Positions 47,138 through 59,610 of a DNA stretch of 64,000 nt are shown here, in pieces; position 1 is the first letter of the stretch; every line of letters starts with the position of its first letter. A model generated the notes under the pieces. It saw only the letters and a list, made by a program, of their open reading frames with translations. It was not told the DNA's origin and searched no databases. The DNA is taken from the NCBI RefSeq assembly GCF_003265705.1, contig NW_020312785.1, forward strand, positions 16,461,066-16,525,065. The letters run 5' to 3'. A program made the translations under genes and the position numbers. The stretch comes from Callorhinus ursinus. Its lineage: Eukaryota > Chordata > Mammalia > Carnivora > Otariidae.

Positions 47138-47966
47138 ACAGGGAAATACAAATCAAAACCATGATGAGATATAACCTCAAAATGGCTAAAATTAACAACA
47201 CAAGGAACAACAGGTGTTGGCCAGGATATGGAGAAAGGGGAATTTTGACTGTTGGTAGGAATGCAAATGCAAACTGGTGCAGCCACTCTGGAAAACAGTA
47301 TGGAGGTCCCTCAAAAAGTTAAAAATAGAACTATCTGACAATCCAGCAATTGCACTACTAAGTACTTATCCAAAGGATACAAAAATACAGACTCAAAAGT
47401 GTACATGAATACAAAAGGATACAAAAATACAGACTCAAAAGGGTACATGAACCCAGATGTTTATAGCAGCATTATCAACAATAGCCAAACTATGGAAAGA
47501 GCCCAAGTATTCATCAACTGATGAATGGGTAAACAAGAGGTGGTATATGTCTACATACACAATGGAATATTACTCAGTCATCAAATTGAATGAAATCTTG
47601 CCATTTGCAGTGATGTGGATGGAGCTAGAGTATATTATGCTAAGTAAAATAAGTCAGTCAGAGAAAGACAAACACCATATCACTTCACTCATATGAGGAA
47701 TTTAAGAAAGAAAACAGATGAACATACGGGAGTTGGGAAAAACAGAGAGGGAAGTGAACCATAAGAGACTCTTGAGGATAGAGAACAAACAGAGGGGTGA
47801 TGGAGGGAGGTAGAGTGAAGGATGGGCTAGATGGGCTAAGGGTATTAAAGAGGGCACTTGTTATGATGAGCACAGGGTGTTATATGTAAGTGATGAATTA
47901 CTGAATTCTACTCCTGAAACCAATATTGCACTGTATGTTAATAACTAGAATTTAAATAAAAAGTTT
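47138..47966 (+). mobile_element. 5'-truncated carnivore L1 (ORF2 end and 3' UTR)
   Basis: Starts in ORF2 C-terminal coding sequence ('gggaaatacaaatcaaaacc') and runs through 'atggaatattactcagtcatc' to a 3' UTR ending 'actagaatttaaataaaaag'. A 79-codon frame (47,457-47,696) is the surviving ORF2 C-terminus. Contains a 42-bp tandem duplication at 47,372-47,455. Confidence 0.92.
47372..47455. repeat. 42-bp tandem duplication inside L1 ORF2
   Basis: Two copies of a 42-base unit starting 'aaaggatacaaaaatacag' at about 47,372 and 47,414; the second differs by a T-to-G change before 'gtacatga'. The period is a multiple of three. Confidence 0.88.
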
Positions 47967-48619
47967 CAAAAAATTATGTGTACTAATGTTTCACGTAGAT
48001 TTAAAAAAACTGAATTTGTTATATCATATTGTTTTATAAGTCTACAAAATTGAGGAAATACAAACCAGTTGTTCTATCAGTACCCAATGAAAAGGAGGCT
48101 CACACCTATTTTATTTTGACAGGTTTCTCAAAATTTAATGCAGGTATAAGATAGTATGAATTTCTGAATATATAAGGTTCTAATTCTTTATATTGTTGCA
48201 TTTCTATTACAAGCATAGTTTTGAGGTATATGACTATTTATGGCTTAAGAAATACTCTTTCATGGTGAAATAATATACAATATATGTTACAATATTTTGT
48301 CAATAAGTAGACATAATATAATTGTTAATTACTTATCTAGAGACTAGTTGAGATGGGAAATATTCATTTAATAGCATTGTTCAGAATTGCATAGATTAAG
48401 ACACTAATTTAGTTAGAACCTTCTTCACTGCCTAAAGTATATTCTCTCTTTCAACTTCCAAAACTTGCATGTTTGGAGTTTCCCAGGTATTGCTTGCCAC
48501 CACTCTTACTCTTGCATGTAAGCTGTAGCTGTAGAATCAGTCATTCTAGATGCTGGAAAAACCACACTGGGAAAACACTATTAATTTCTTCCACACCATT
48601 AGGTTACATCCAGATTATG
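47967..48619. other. Unique AT-rich sequence
   Basis: Nothing recognised. Confidence 0.45.
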
Positions 48620-49054
48620 TCATAACTCTATTATTATCTCAAGTTCTTCACCAGATCTTATGCCTATACCCTCTAAGCAGCAACCCCTGGTGAAACTGAG
48701 TCTAGTTTTGAATGCTCTTGAATACAATTCTACCTTAATGAATGACCAATCTTCTACTTGCCTGGTAGAACTGAAGTTCTGTCTAGAATCCCAGTCTACC
48801 CCTCTGAGGTCTTCTTTCTTGAAGGCTAAACATTGATCAGATATTTTTCTCAACTTCTTGGCAGTCTGCCCACAGAAGATGGTTTGGAACCAAATAGAAT
48901 GAACCTTCTTCCTACCTTGGAATATAATTTGTTGCAGAAGAATCTGCTTCAGTGCAGAACCTATCACTGAAGTCCAGTGGGATAATATTGGTTGAGTTGT
49001 ATCAGATACAAATTTGTCCTGCAGTTTCTTATGGTTTCCACAATTTCCAACCAA
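48620..49054 (-). other. Unexplained 144-codon open frame
   Basis: An uninterrupted ATG-to-stop frame of 144 codons on the reverse strand. I recognise no domain, signal peptide or membrane segment; it is rich in K, L, I and Q, with two adjacent cysteines near the C-terminus. The block is slightly GC-richer than its flanks. It lies about 0.8 kb beyond the recognisable internal part of a reverse-strand MaLR, so it could be further retroelement sequence, a processed-pseudogene piece or chance. No promoter or splice evidence supports a host gene. Confidence 0.3.
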
Positions 49055-49880
49055 CTCATTCCCGATTTTTTTCTCCTTTTCCTATTTATTTAAAACAGAG
49101 GATGGAATAAGCCCAGTGGGGCTTTAACAAATACATTCCTGAAATGTCTCAACTTTTTTTTTTTACTTACTTATTTCTATTCTTACCTGCACGACAAGAT
49201 TCATAGTCATTTATCAATCATACTTAACTGTAGATGATTCCTTGTTCTTTGTCCATGTTAAAGGCACTGGAAATAAAATATTTGTTAAATTATTTAATGT
49301 GTGTGTGAGTAATAACTAGAGAGAGGCAGCATCTGCTGTTGAGTGAAAGCAGATTATTGGTTAATTGTAGTGATAATTTAGTACATGATATTAAATGCAG
49401 GCTCTTTAAACTGAATAAGAAACATCAAGATAGACTTTTAAAAATGACTTCCTGTGTCCTGTAGAATTTTTCTTTATCTCTTAATTTCTGTTTTGTCTTT
49501 CAGGACACAAATTGAGCAAATCAAATCAACATAATAATCACCTAATCAAGTGCCTAATTCAACTGGAAGCATATGCACACTTCTGTAACTGTCACTTAAG
49601 TGTGAATGTATATCTTAGCAGCACCTCCTTCCACCCTTTTTAATTGATTCATAAATTTGCTGTCTTTAATTATGTTGGAGATTGTAGTTTATGACCTCTC
49701 TACTATAATGGGGCTGTCTGAGCGTCAATTTACATCTTAAGTTATGTCTTCAGATGTAAATGTGTGCCTATTGGAAGAGAAACTTTTCTCTCTATCCTTC
49801 TTTACAATACGGGTAGGCTTAGAATTTTCCAAATCTTTAAGGTCTGTTTCCTTTTGATTAACAATTCTGTCTCTAAATCA
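49055..49880. other. Unassigned AT-rich sequence
   Basis: No named repeat. It may be decayed internal MaLR sequence, but no block is diagnostic. Confidence 0.35.
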
Positions 49881-49884
49881 TTCC

Positions 49885-50379
49885 TCTCTTCTCACATTTT
49901 ACCATAGGCAGTCAAGAGATACGAGGCCACCACAACACTCTGCTTAGAAATTTCCTCAGAGAAGTATCCAATTTTGTCACTGTCAAGTTCTACCTTCCAC
50001 AAAACACTAGCATAGGAACAAAATTCTGCCAAACTCTTTGCCACTTTCTGACAAGGATTTCTTTTCCCCCCTGGTTTATAATAATGTTTGTCATTTCCAC
50101 CTGAGACCTCATCAGAATGGCCTTTACCATACATATTTATACCAACATTCTATTCAGGATTACTTAGCTATTTCCTAAAATGTTTGAGACCATCTCAACA
50201 GCACTCCTCTTCTTTCTGGGATCTCACCAGAATTGCCCTAAATGATCCATTCACAGCAATGCAGGCTTTCTCTGGCATGTGTCTAAAAATTCTTCTAGTG
50301 TCTACCCATTACCCAGATCTAAAGCCACTTTCACATTCTTAGGTATCTGTTACAGCAGCACCTCGCTTCTGGGACCAAT
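49885..50379 (-). mobile_element. MST/THE1-like MaLR internal region
   Basis: The reverse strand follows the start of THE1/MST internal sequence: a primer-binding-site-like tggtcccagaagcgagg directly after the LTR, then blocks antisense to 'cccagatctaaagccactttcacattcttaggtatct', 'tccacctgagacctcatcagaatgg' and 'ttctaccttccacaaaacactag'. An 80-codon frame (49,892-50,134) remains in it but nothing intact. Confidence 0.8.
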
Positions 50380-50724
50380 TTCTTAATCCATTCAAAATGC
50401 TGTAGCAGCATACTATATATGGACTGGGTGACAGAAGTTTGTTTTTCATAGTTCTAGAGGCTGGAAGTCCAGGATCAAGGCACTGGCAGATTTGGTGTCT
50501 AACATGGGCACACTTCCTGGTTCATGGAAGGACATATTTTCACTGTCTTCACATGGTGGAAGGAGTGAGAACTCTCTGGGGTCTTTTTTATAAGGTCTCT
50601 AATCCCATTCATAAGGGCTGTGCCCTCACAACCTAATCACCACCTAAAGGCCCTACCTCCTAATATCACCACGCTGCAGATTAGGTTATGACACATGAAT
50701 TTGAAGGGATACATTCAGTCTACA
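50380..50724 (-). mobile_element. MST/MLT1-like MaLR LTR (5' LTR), reverse strand
   Basis: Antisense blocks: 'tcttaatccattcaaaatgctgtagcagcata', 'tagttctagaggctggaagtcc', 'cacatggtggaaggagtgag', 'tctctggggtcttttttataagg', 'taatcccattcataagggct' and 'cctcctaatatcacca'. The element starts TG and its TATA region is reverse-complemented in 'ttttataagg'. No partner LTR was recognised downstream. Confidence 0.9.
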
Positions 50725-51169
50725 GCAAGATTGAAAATTATTTAGGTCAGAAACTTTGAACCACATGAAGAAACGAAGAATGATGGAAAAATAATTAACC
50801 AAGATAAATTAAAATCTTTTATTTTTCTTATTCTTAATTCATCCAAAAATACCTATTTGCATAAAATAATAATAACAATTCAATAAATAAATACAATAGT
50901 AATTCCTTGGGTAATGATAGCACATGGAAAAGTGAAATGAATGGTATTTATGCCATAGTAGATGAAAGGAAAGAATTGGGAATATTCTGTTATTATATAT
51001 CTTCACTGCACAAGAAATGGTATGGTATCATTTAAAGGTAATTTCAATTTTTAAAAGTCATATTGAAAATGAAAAGATAATCTCTAAAAAATACAAGAAG
51101 GATTTTCTTATGCTAAGAGAGGACATAAAATGGAATATTATAAAATTCTCAGTTAACACCAGAGAAAAC

Positions 51170-51570
51170 AGAAATGGGAAGGGGGCAGAAACAAAATTAT
51201 GAAGACAATAAACAAAATCAGTGGTATCCAGGGGTTGGAAGGATAAGGGATGCACAGATGAAATACAGAGGATTTTAAGGGCACTGAAAATACCCTGTAT
51301 GATACCATAAGGATGGATGGATATAGGCCATTATACATTTGTCCAAACTCAGAATATATGACACCAAAAATTAATTGTAATGTAAACTATGGATTTCTGG
51401 AGATTACAGGTGCCAATGTTGGTTCATCAATTGTAACAAATGTATCACTCTAGTGAGGGATGTTGATAGAGAGACTATGAATGTGTGGGGGCAGAGGGTA
51501 TATGGGGAAATCCCTGTACTCAATTTTGATGTGAACCCTAAACTATTCAACATAATGAAGTCCTAATAAT
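51170..51570 (+). mobile_element. Old L1 3' UTR
   Basis: Blocks: 'atcagtggtatccaggggttgg', 'aggattttaagggcactgaaa', 'ccattatacatttgtccaaactcagaatat', 'ttcatcaattgtaacaaatgtatcactct', 'gtgtgggggcagagggtatatgg' and terminal 'cctaataataaag'. Strongly 5'-truncated. Confidence 0.85.
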
Positions 51571-51739
51571 AAAGAAGAACAAATAGAAAGTAGTTGTATC
51601 AAGGTGGATATTAATCAAAATATATCAATCATTTAAAATATGAATTGTCTAAATATACCAATTAAAAGATGGAAATTTTCAGAGGATAAACAAATAAAAG
51701 CCTATTATATGTGGTCTACAAAAGTTCCACAGTAGATAA

Positions 51740-53390
51740 TAAGACTTAGGTGTTTAAAAATAAAAAGGATGGAGAAACATGTCCTGTGCTAACATTAATT
51801 TTAAAAAGCTGTTATCTCTCTCTATATATCTACTAATTTTATGGAGTTACAGGTTAACAATTCTGATATCACTAAACATGCATACTAGAATTGTACAATT
51901 AAGTAAATAAATGGTAGATGGAGGGAGGTGGATTTTTCACTAATGGGGTGCTACTTTGCAGATAACCAGAGAAAGGAGGCTAGAATGACCAATATAGTAA
52001 TGGATTAGTGTTGGAAACATCAGTATGAACTCATGCTAACCTTAATATAGATGTACATGATAACATACAGACACTTATAGATATTTTAGTATACACACAT
52101 ATATTTCCTTTGGCAACTGAGAAGTTCTAGAAGAAATGATATCCAGTAGCAACAAGTACACCCACAGCTCAATCTTGGTTTCTAGTACCATTACTCCAGT
52201 AAAAGAAAGAAGGTTTATTGGGAAATGGCTGATTCTAGTACAGAACATATACAATCTAAGCCTGGAGTATCTTTTAGGACCAGGAAGTGCTGAAAAACAA
52301 AACAAAAGAAAACAACAAAAAAAATGAAGTAAGTATGTCCAAAGAGCACAAGAACCAACTGAAGAGCTCCCACCGACCAAATTTAAAACAATTGCACAAC
52401 AAAATACATAAAGCAGTATTTTGATTTATCACCCAAACTATAAACTAAAAATTCACAAATCCATACTGATATAAATACATGGTTAAATAAATAAATAAAC
52501 ATGGGAGAATACAAAACTCTCACGAAGAATTCCAAATAATTGCTGTAGATACTCAAGGAGGTGGAGCATATCTCCCCACTACCGAACCTAGCATACTTAC
52601 GTTGGCCAGGTGACCAAGAATAACATCAACAGTGATGTCATATTGATAATATGCACCCTTGTTCTGATGTGAAATGGTTCTCTATGTTTGTCTTTCTTAC
52701 CAGAATCCATAATCCAAGTTTAATCATGAGTAAGGAGCAGGCAATTCCCATTTGAGGGACGTTCTGCAAAACCCCTGACTAGTACTCCTCAACACTGTCA
52801 AGGTCATCAAAACAGGAGAAGTCTGTGGCGTCTGGGTGGCTCAGTCATTACACGGCTGCCTTTGGCGCAGGTCATGATTCTGGAGTCCTGGGATGGAGCC
52901 CTGCATTGGGACTCCCTGCTCAGGGGGGAGTCTATTTCTTGCTCTCCCTCTGCCCCTCCTCCCCGCTCGTGTTCTTTCTCTAGCTCCCTCACTCCCTCTC
53001 TCAGATAAATAAAGTCTTTAAAAACACCACCACCAACAACAAAAAAAAACAAGAGAAGTTTGAGAAAGTGTCACAGCTAAGAGGAGCGTAAGGAGATAAA
53101 ACACTAAATGCAATGTGTGTACTGGAAGGGATCCTGAAACAGACAAAGGACATGTGGTAAAAAGTAGGAAATCCTAATAAAGTATGGACTTCAGTCAATA
53201 ATAATGTATCAATAATGCTGTCCATTAGTTGTAACAAATGTACCATGTTAATTTAAGATAATAATGGGGGGACTGGGAGGCCTGAGTGCAGGGTATATGA
53301 GAGCTGTCTGAACTATCTATAATTTTTCTGTTAATCGAAAACTGTTATAAAGTTGTTTATTTTTAACAATGCAAAAAAAATTAAAAAGCA
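51740..53390 (+). mobile_element. Old L1M long 3' UTR
   Basis: Forward blocks of an L1MC/L1MD-type 3' UTR: 'gaagaattccaaataattgctgtagata', 'aaggaggtggagcatatctcccc', 'cctgaaacagacaaaggacatgtgg', 'gttgtaacaaatgtaccatgttaa' and 'ctatctataatttttctgttaatc'. A SINE interrupts it at 52,826. Start approximate. Confidence 0.75.
52826..53047 (+). mobile_element. Carnivore tRNA-Lys SINE inside L1M 3' UTR
   Basis: Head 'tggcgtctgggtggctcagt' and tail AGATAAATAAAGTCTTTAAAA followed by a CACCACCAACAAC stretch. The TSD is aacaggagaagtctg (52,811-52,825) against aacaagagaagtttg (53,048-53,062), 13 of 15. Confidence 0.93.
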
Positions 53391-53394
53391 GTGT

Positions 53395-56300
53395 ACAATA
53401 TCAAAAAGGAAAACTTATTTGGTATTGGATGGAAGGTGTTCTGAGCATTAACTATCACCTCTTGGTTACCAGAGTTAAGTTTATGGCTGGTAAGTGAATG
53501 TTTTCAATCTTCCACAAGCTTTATGTACATATTTCTTTGTTTTGTAAATATTCAAAGAGGGCACATTTTCTAGAGAAGAGCCTTGACTCTTTCTGTTGTA
53601 GGATATGTGAGTACCAGTGCTTTCCTCTAATATTTACAAATACCCCCCCAAATTCTTGACTCACAACAGCAAAAGGATCTTAAAAACTGTAGAACATAAA
53701 AGAGAGAGGACAAAAGCATTATAGTATCAGCTGCTCCCAACTATTTCTTGTAGTATTAAAAGATTCAAAATTTGAAAAAACAAAACAAAACAGAGAATCT
53801 CTCAGTAACTGTATTTTAGCGTCTCTAAAACATGTTTTCCTTCTGTGTTTAGTAAATATTTGTGTATAATTAATTTTATGCCAGGGTCTCTTTCCTGGGG
53901 AACATGACAGATGAGGATTTGTTCTCATTCACTTTAGGTTCAGGGAGAGACAGATGATTATGGTAAATAAGATATGGTTCCCTGAGATGATAAATGCAAT
54001 AATATTCAAAAGAAAAACAGGTAACAAGATAGAGTTATGGATAGTGAGCGATATACTCATGGCTTGGAAGTGCATCTTGAAGGAATTGACAGGTAGAGAA
54101 AACTACAGGTACACACACACACAGTGGCTGGAAGAAAAAAAACAACTCCATGTGAGTACAGGGTAGAGAAATTCTGTCATTTTGGTAGCAACTGTGAAAC
54201 CAATGAACTGGCTTTACCAAAGTCTAATTTGAGTGTTTCACTGAAGTTGAAAAATACAAAACAAAGAAAGAAAAGAAGTTTCCAGCTGGTGTGAAGTAGG
54301 AAAAAGCAAACAATAATTACTGACAAGTATTACAGTTCATGTTTCCTGAAGAAGTTATACCATAGGGCTTAGATTTTCATTTACAGTTTTGTGGAAATGG
54401 CCATTGCACAGTAAATCATGACAAATAGTAAAAGTGACAACAAAGAGGAAAAAAAAGACAAAGTTCAGTTAACGGATGTAATGACCACCTGAAGCTGAGA
54501 AAGTAGAAATGGTGATACACATCTGAGGAAGGACCCAGCCCTGAGAACTATGACAGTCGTGAGAGTCGTAACCCTGAATTGAAGATACTTCTCAGGGTAG
54601 TGGCAGGTTTATTGGTGGAATTCCAGCTGTTCGTGTCATGTTTCTCCGTGATCAGAAGAGTGGCCCAAAGGAAACTTCCATGGCTAATTGCCAGGAACTA
54701 TGTTTAATTTAATAAACTCACAGCTGCAGTGCTCTTCAACGGGGAAATCTCTTGAGTCTGTATTGCTTGAAGAGGTTGATATCCATAAAACCACAGCACT
54801 TCCTTGCCTGAACATTAATTTAAAGACAGAGTATTTAGAAAAATAAAAGGTTTCATGGATTCAGGTACTGAATGCAGTGAATTTGACTTGGGATTAACAT
54901 TTAATAGCTACGTTAGTTACGTTTTTTTCCAGGACTCACGCTAAATATATTTTAAATTTGAAAAGAATAAAATATTAGCATTATTGAGTTTGATAACGTT
55001 TATAATATTCTAAATATACGTACAGAAACGTACGTTCTAAAACTCACATACCTGTCTCCCCTGTAAATGTAAGCACCATTACTATTCCCCTAGCTCCTAA
55101 AACTGTGGCGGGAACAGAGTAAGCATGAAATAATGGCTTTAATTAAATGAGCAAATGCAAGAACTGTGGAGAGATTCAACTAAACACACATAAAGAGGCT
55201 TTGAATTTATTCATGCTTATTTGGTAATATTTATTGACAGGTTATGATAAGTTCACTGAAAAATAATGCTATTTAAAGAGATAACAAGATTCATATACTT
55301 AGATGCAGTAAAAATTAAATTGTGAAAAATCACAATATAATTAAATTGTGTTGGGAAAATTTACTGACTAGGGAATGGATGGCTATGAAATATGAGTGGA
55401 AGGCTCAATTCCTCCTGACTATGTGATTTCGATTTTTTTTTTCCTCAGTAAGATTGCATTCTCTTACTGCTTACTTTTATAAAATTTGTCAAGGAAATTT
55501 GAATAGCAGATAATTTAGGAAACTAAGACTTCTTTGTAAAAAAAAAAGTTGGCAGAGGTATTTTATCCATTACAAACATCATATTATCATCAGATCTAGT
55601 CAAAAGCATTTCTTTCCAAAATTGCATAGGATTTAAAACCAGTTGTCTCCTATAATCATTGATTTCAATAGAAAGAAAAGAAAAAAATAAAGCATTCCAG
55701 CATGGAACAATTGAAAAAGAAAAGCTTGGAAGTAGACAAGTAGGTTCAAACACACAGAAAAAGTACTAGTTAAAACTGAGAGTGCAGTTAAGTAGATGAA
55801 GAGTAACTGTGTAACTGTGGAAAGAATTGTATATGCAGCAGAGCAGTATAAACGCTAACATAGGAGGTAGAGAGGTTCATGGTTCATTCAATAGTCTATT
55901 GAAATTTAGGGAGCAGGGGACAGCATGGCTAATTCTGTGCTTTATTTCCCATTTATCTGAAATGTGGAGGAACAAGACGCAGGAACGATTACAGAGGTAT
56001 GTTGCAGTCGTTTAAGTGAGTTTATCATCTTTTGACTATAAATCTACTGATTTCATCAGCAAGCACTTCCCACAGTTAATTTCTACAAAATACAAATCTC
56101 AATTGTAATAAAATCATTAGTGAAAAATGTTTTCAGGTAAGTATGACATATCTCGATATTTTATCCCTATCAAATGGATTTTGTGCACCATGGAAGTATG
56201 GCAAACTGTTCACAGTGCAGCCAAAAGTATGGGCATAACTCTTAAGGGGATCTCAAAATATGAAACATGATTTCCCGAGGTTACACGCCACATTACATCG

Positions 56301-56590
56301 GATCAGCAATAGGTTAAATCAGAAGGAAGAAATAAATTGGATCTATAAGCATCAAGAATGACTTCAGTAATTGTATATTCATACACTGAAGAAAAAGGTA
56401 TCTGTGTACAATTTGAGGAAAACAAGAGTCAGAAGATGTTTTTATTGACCATCCATATGCCCTTTTTTTAATGTGACAAAACTCTAACAGAACAGCGTAA
56501 AACCTTTACAAAGCTGTTTATGGTGTGAGGCTAATGCAACAAATTATCCTAAATAAAAGCAATAACACATACAAATTGTTGGACTATCTT
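53395..56590. other. Unique sequence, no gene found
   Basis: No dispersed repeat recognised. Small (AC)n near 54,111-54,122. The segment 54,480-54,770 has higher GC than its flanks but no open frame over 60 codons. Confidence 0.45.
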
Positions 56591-56597
56591 TGTTTTT

Positions 56598-56780
56598 CTT
56601 TTTAAGATTTATTTATTTGAGAGAGAGCATGAGGAGGAGGGGCAGAGGGAGAGGGAATGTGAAGCAGACTCAGCGCTGAGCATGGAGCCCAGCATGGGGC
56701 TCGATCTCATTACCCTGAGATCAACCCTGAGCCGAAACCAAGAGTGGGCTGCTTCACCGACTGTGCCACCCAGGCACCCC
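56598..56780 (-). mobile_element. Carnivore tRNA-Lys SINE, reverse strand, older copy
   Basis: Tail 'tttaagatttatttatttgag' at the low end and head 'gtgccacccaggcacccc' at the high end. The middle is diverged ('gagatcaaccctgagccgaaacc'). No clear TSD. Confidence 0.9.
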
Positions 56781-57897
56781 TCTTGGCATTTATTATACGT
56801 TCACCAGGCAACATTTGACCAAACTGTAGGTTTTTCTGTAAAGAAAGACTTTACCTCTTATTAAGACTGAATCTTATTATAGTTATGATTTACTCATGAT
56901 TTTATACATAGATTTCCTGAAGTTAGTTAGCTACTATAAAGTAGATAACATGAAAGGGTGACCTCCCTTAATGTGTGGATTTATCTCCCTAGGAGGCCAG
57001 GACATGTGTCCAAATGAGAGTGAGTGTCAACAAACATCTAAAGTTCTGTGATTCAAGGAATAACCTTACAGAATAAAGTGTCCAGTAAACCTACAATAGT
57101 AACCTTATTTTGCATACCTGAAAATATTCTATGTTTTTTAGTAGGTAAAAACTTTAGTAGGTATTTTCTTTTGCTATAATTTTTCTCAGAATATTTGATA
57201 CCATTTTCCATCATACAACATCTTAGCAAAGATATTTTCTTTACTATTATTAAAAATGTATGACTTGAAATGATTAATATTTGTAAAACATATTAATACA
57301 CATAACATATAAATTAATGAATTGCATCCTCTCAAAAATCATTGATTATGTAAGTTTAAATTTTAAATGTTAATCTTTTAGAATTTGTGATAATCATGTG
57401 AATAGGCCATATCAATTCTGTTAGAATACATATAAGAGAATATCTTATCAAATAGATTTTGAACAAATAGGTGAAATCTGAAATTTTAGGTCTGAAGTTA
57501 GAAAATTATTGATATGTGATAACCTGGTGGTAGAAATGACCAGTATGTTTTAGTTTTTATTAATTAAGACAAGCATATCTGGCCTCTGGCTAAGAACTCA
57601 GTTATTTTCGAACCATATTCATAAAAGCTTTTTTTTCCTCAGAGTTTTCAGATAATTTTTTCTCTTTACTTCTCAAATGAATTCTAAGATGTTTCAATAA
57701 ACTTATATCCTGTCTCTTTATATTTTTACAAAGAATAGTTAGAAAATTGTTGATGGTTATAAATGCATTCTGCATATAACTTCTTTTTTTCAAAAGTCCA
57801 AAATTTATGAGATAAAAGATTAAGTGCTGTTATAGTTCATCCTGATCCTTTAAATTCATAGTAAGCATACAACCAAGTTGTGAATAAATCTTCAAAA

Positions 57898-57930
57898 AAT
57901 CTTACATATAAATGAATTATATGTAAGATT
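57898..57930. repeat. Perfect 13-bp inverted repeat (hairpin)
   Basis: aatcttacatata and its exact reverse complement flank a 7-base loop, aatgaat. Confidence 0.93.
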
Positions 57931-58386
57931 ATGTTTCAGATGCAGATATCTCTCAGAGAGTAATGATATTGTCAAATTACATGAAATCAAATCACGAAAA
58001 TGACTACCAAGGAAAATGGACATACTTTTGTCTTAACATTTTTTTAAATGAATAAATCCTATTTGGTATGATTTCTCCCATTAAGTGTAGAAATCATAAG
58101 TACACAATCTTTATAAATGTCTTCAATTCACTTTCTAATATTAGGCATATCCATTTAGAAGTCCTTGAGTTTTGCTGTCATAAATATTCAATAGGGTTTT
58201 TTTTACATTTAAAATTTTTGTAGTTAATTTTCAATACATTTTTCCAGCAACAGCCATCAAGCATTGATATATTCAAATAACACAATAGTAACAGGAATCA
58301 TATATAATTTGCAATTTTAATACAAAAAATGCTCTTTAAAAGGATTTATCAAAATTTGGATTTTTTTTCCAAATTTAATCAACAGT

Positions 58387-58401
58387 GCCACCAGGTGGTT
58401 A
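58387..58401 (+). promoter_or_regulatory. CTCF-like / E-box-like motif
   Basis: gccaccaggtggtta matches the CCACCAGGTGG form of the CTCF core and also contains the CAGGTG E-box. Match only. Confidence 0.3.
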
Positions 58402-59416
58402 CAAGAAAAGGACAATTGTTAAAATCATTTAATATTTTGAAAATACAAGTTCGTTGGGGCTTATATTTCACAGCAAAGTAACACACCGACTGATGTGCAT
58501 AGTTAGATTTAATGGAAATTAATCTGAAACTTTTCTTTAGATGTTTTTTCTATATAGTAAGTTGTTATTAATTACCCAAACTTGATGAACCATTTAATAC
58601 CAATTTGTGGCCCGCAATATCTTCTTCAGTAGTAAGTACAAATTTTTTTAATTCTGCCATTTGAATAATACATAAATGCCAGTTGTTCAAAAAGGCCAAA
58701 TGAAAAATGTACAGAATGTTTTAGAATAACAATATAAATTTGTTCTTCTCAGTGAGATTTTTCTGAAAGTATACCTTAATAAACACTCATGATCTTTTAA
58801 TTTAGATTGTGGTCTGGTTTCCTCAAAATCAATAGCTACTTTAGTCTTTATCTTATCAATGTTCATAATTGTTTATGAGTCTCACTTAATGCAAATCACA
58901 TTTAAATGCATTTGTTTGCCTTCATTAAATGCATGTATTATTTTTCCTCATAGTTCCCTCCCTGTGCTATTCTAGCCATTGGCTGTTGGTAGCATTCCTG
59001 ATGACTTTTCAACCATCCCACTCACTGGAGGAGTAATTTAGCTAATTGCTGAATTTGGGGTAAAGGAGAAACTGGGCTTGCATATTTCTGCTCCTTACTT
59101 TTCTGGTTGGAGTCTGTCCCAGCTACACAAAGTCTATATCCTAAATTTCATTCAGCTATGGGGAAGCTTGACTGTATGAGTCTATGGTTTCCAACACTGC
59201 TGATGACTAGACAATCACAATGGTCTACTTTTAGAGAAATTAGAAAACATACAAGACCATAAATATAAGCTATGTTCTGTCATATCAATATTTTCAGTAA
59301 CAAAGACGATATTTTGGTGCATATCTCCTCACACTTTCATTTATTTCTGAGTTGATCACCACTTGAGTGGGAAAGAAAGTACTTTTTATTGTCTTCCTTC
59401 AAAAATTAACAAACTA

Positions 59417-59610
59417 GGGGTGCCTGAGTGGGTTAGTCGTTAAGTGTCTGCTTTTGGCTCAGGTCATGGTCCCAGGGTCCTGGAATCAAGCCCCGCATCG
59501 GGCTCCCTGCTCAGCTGGAAGCCTGCTTCTCCCTCTCCCACTCCCCCTGCTTCTGTTCTCTCTTTTGCTGTGTCTCTGTCTGTCAAATAAATAAATAAAA
59601 TCTTTTAAAA
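59417..59610 (+). mobile_element. Carnivore tRNA-Lys SINE
   Basis: Head ggggtgcctgagtgggttagt, CpG-retaining middle 'ccccgcatcgggctccctgc' and AAATAAATAAATAAAATCTTTT tail. The TSD is caaaaattaacaaacta (59,400-59,416) against caaaaatcaaccaccta (59,611-59,627), 14 of 17. Confidence 0.95.

Larger units (their letters stand above)
56781..59399. other. Unique AT-rich sequence
   Basis: No named repeat or gene. Contains a 13-bp-stem hairpin (57,898-57,930) and a CTCF-like motif (58,387-58,401). Confidence 0.45.
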
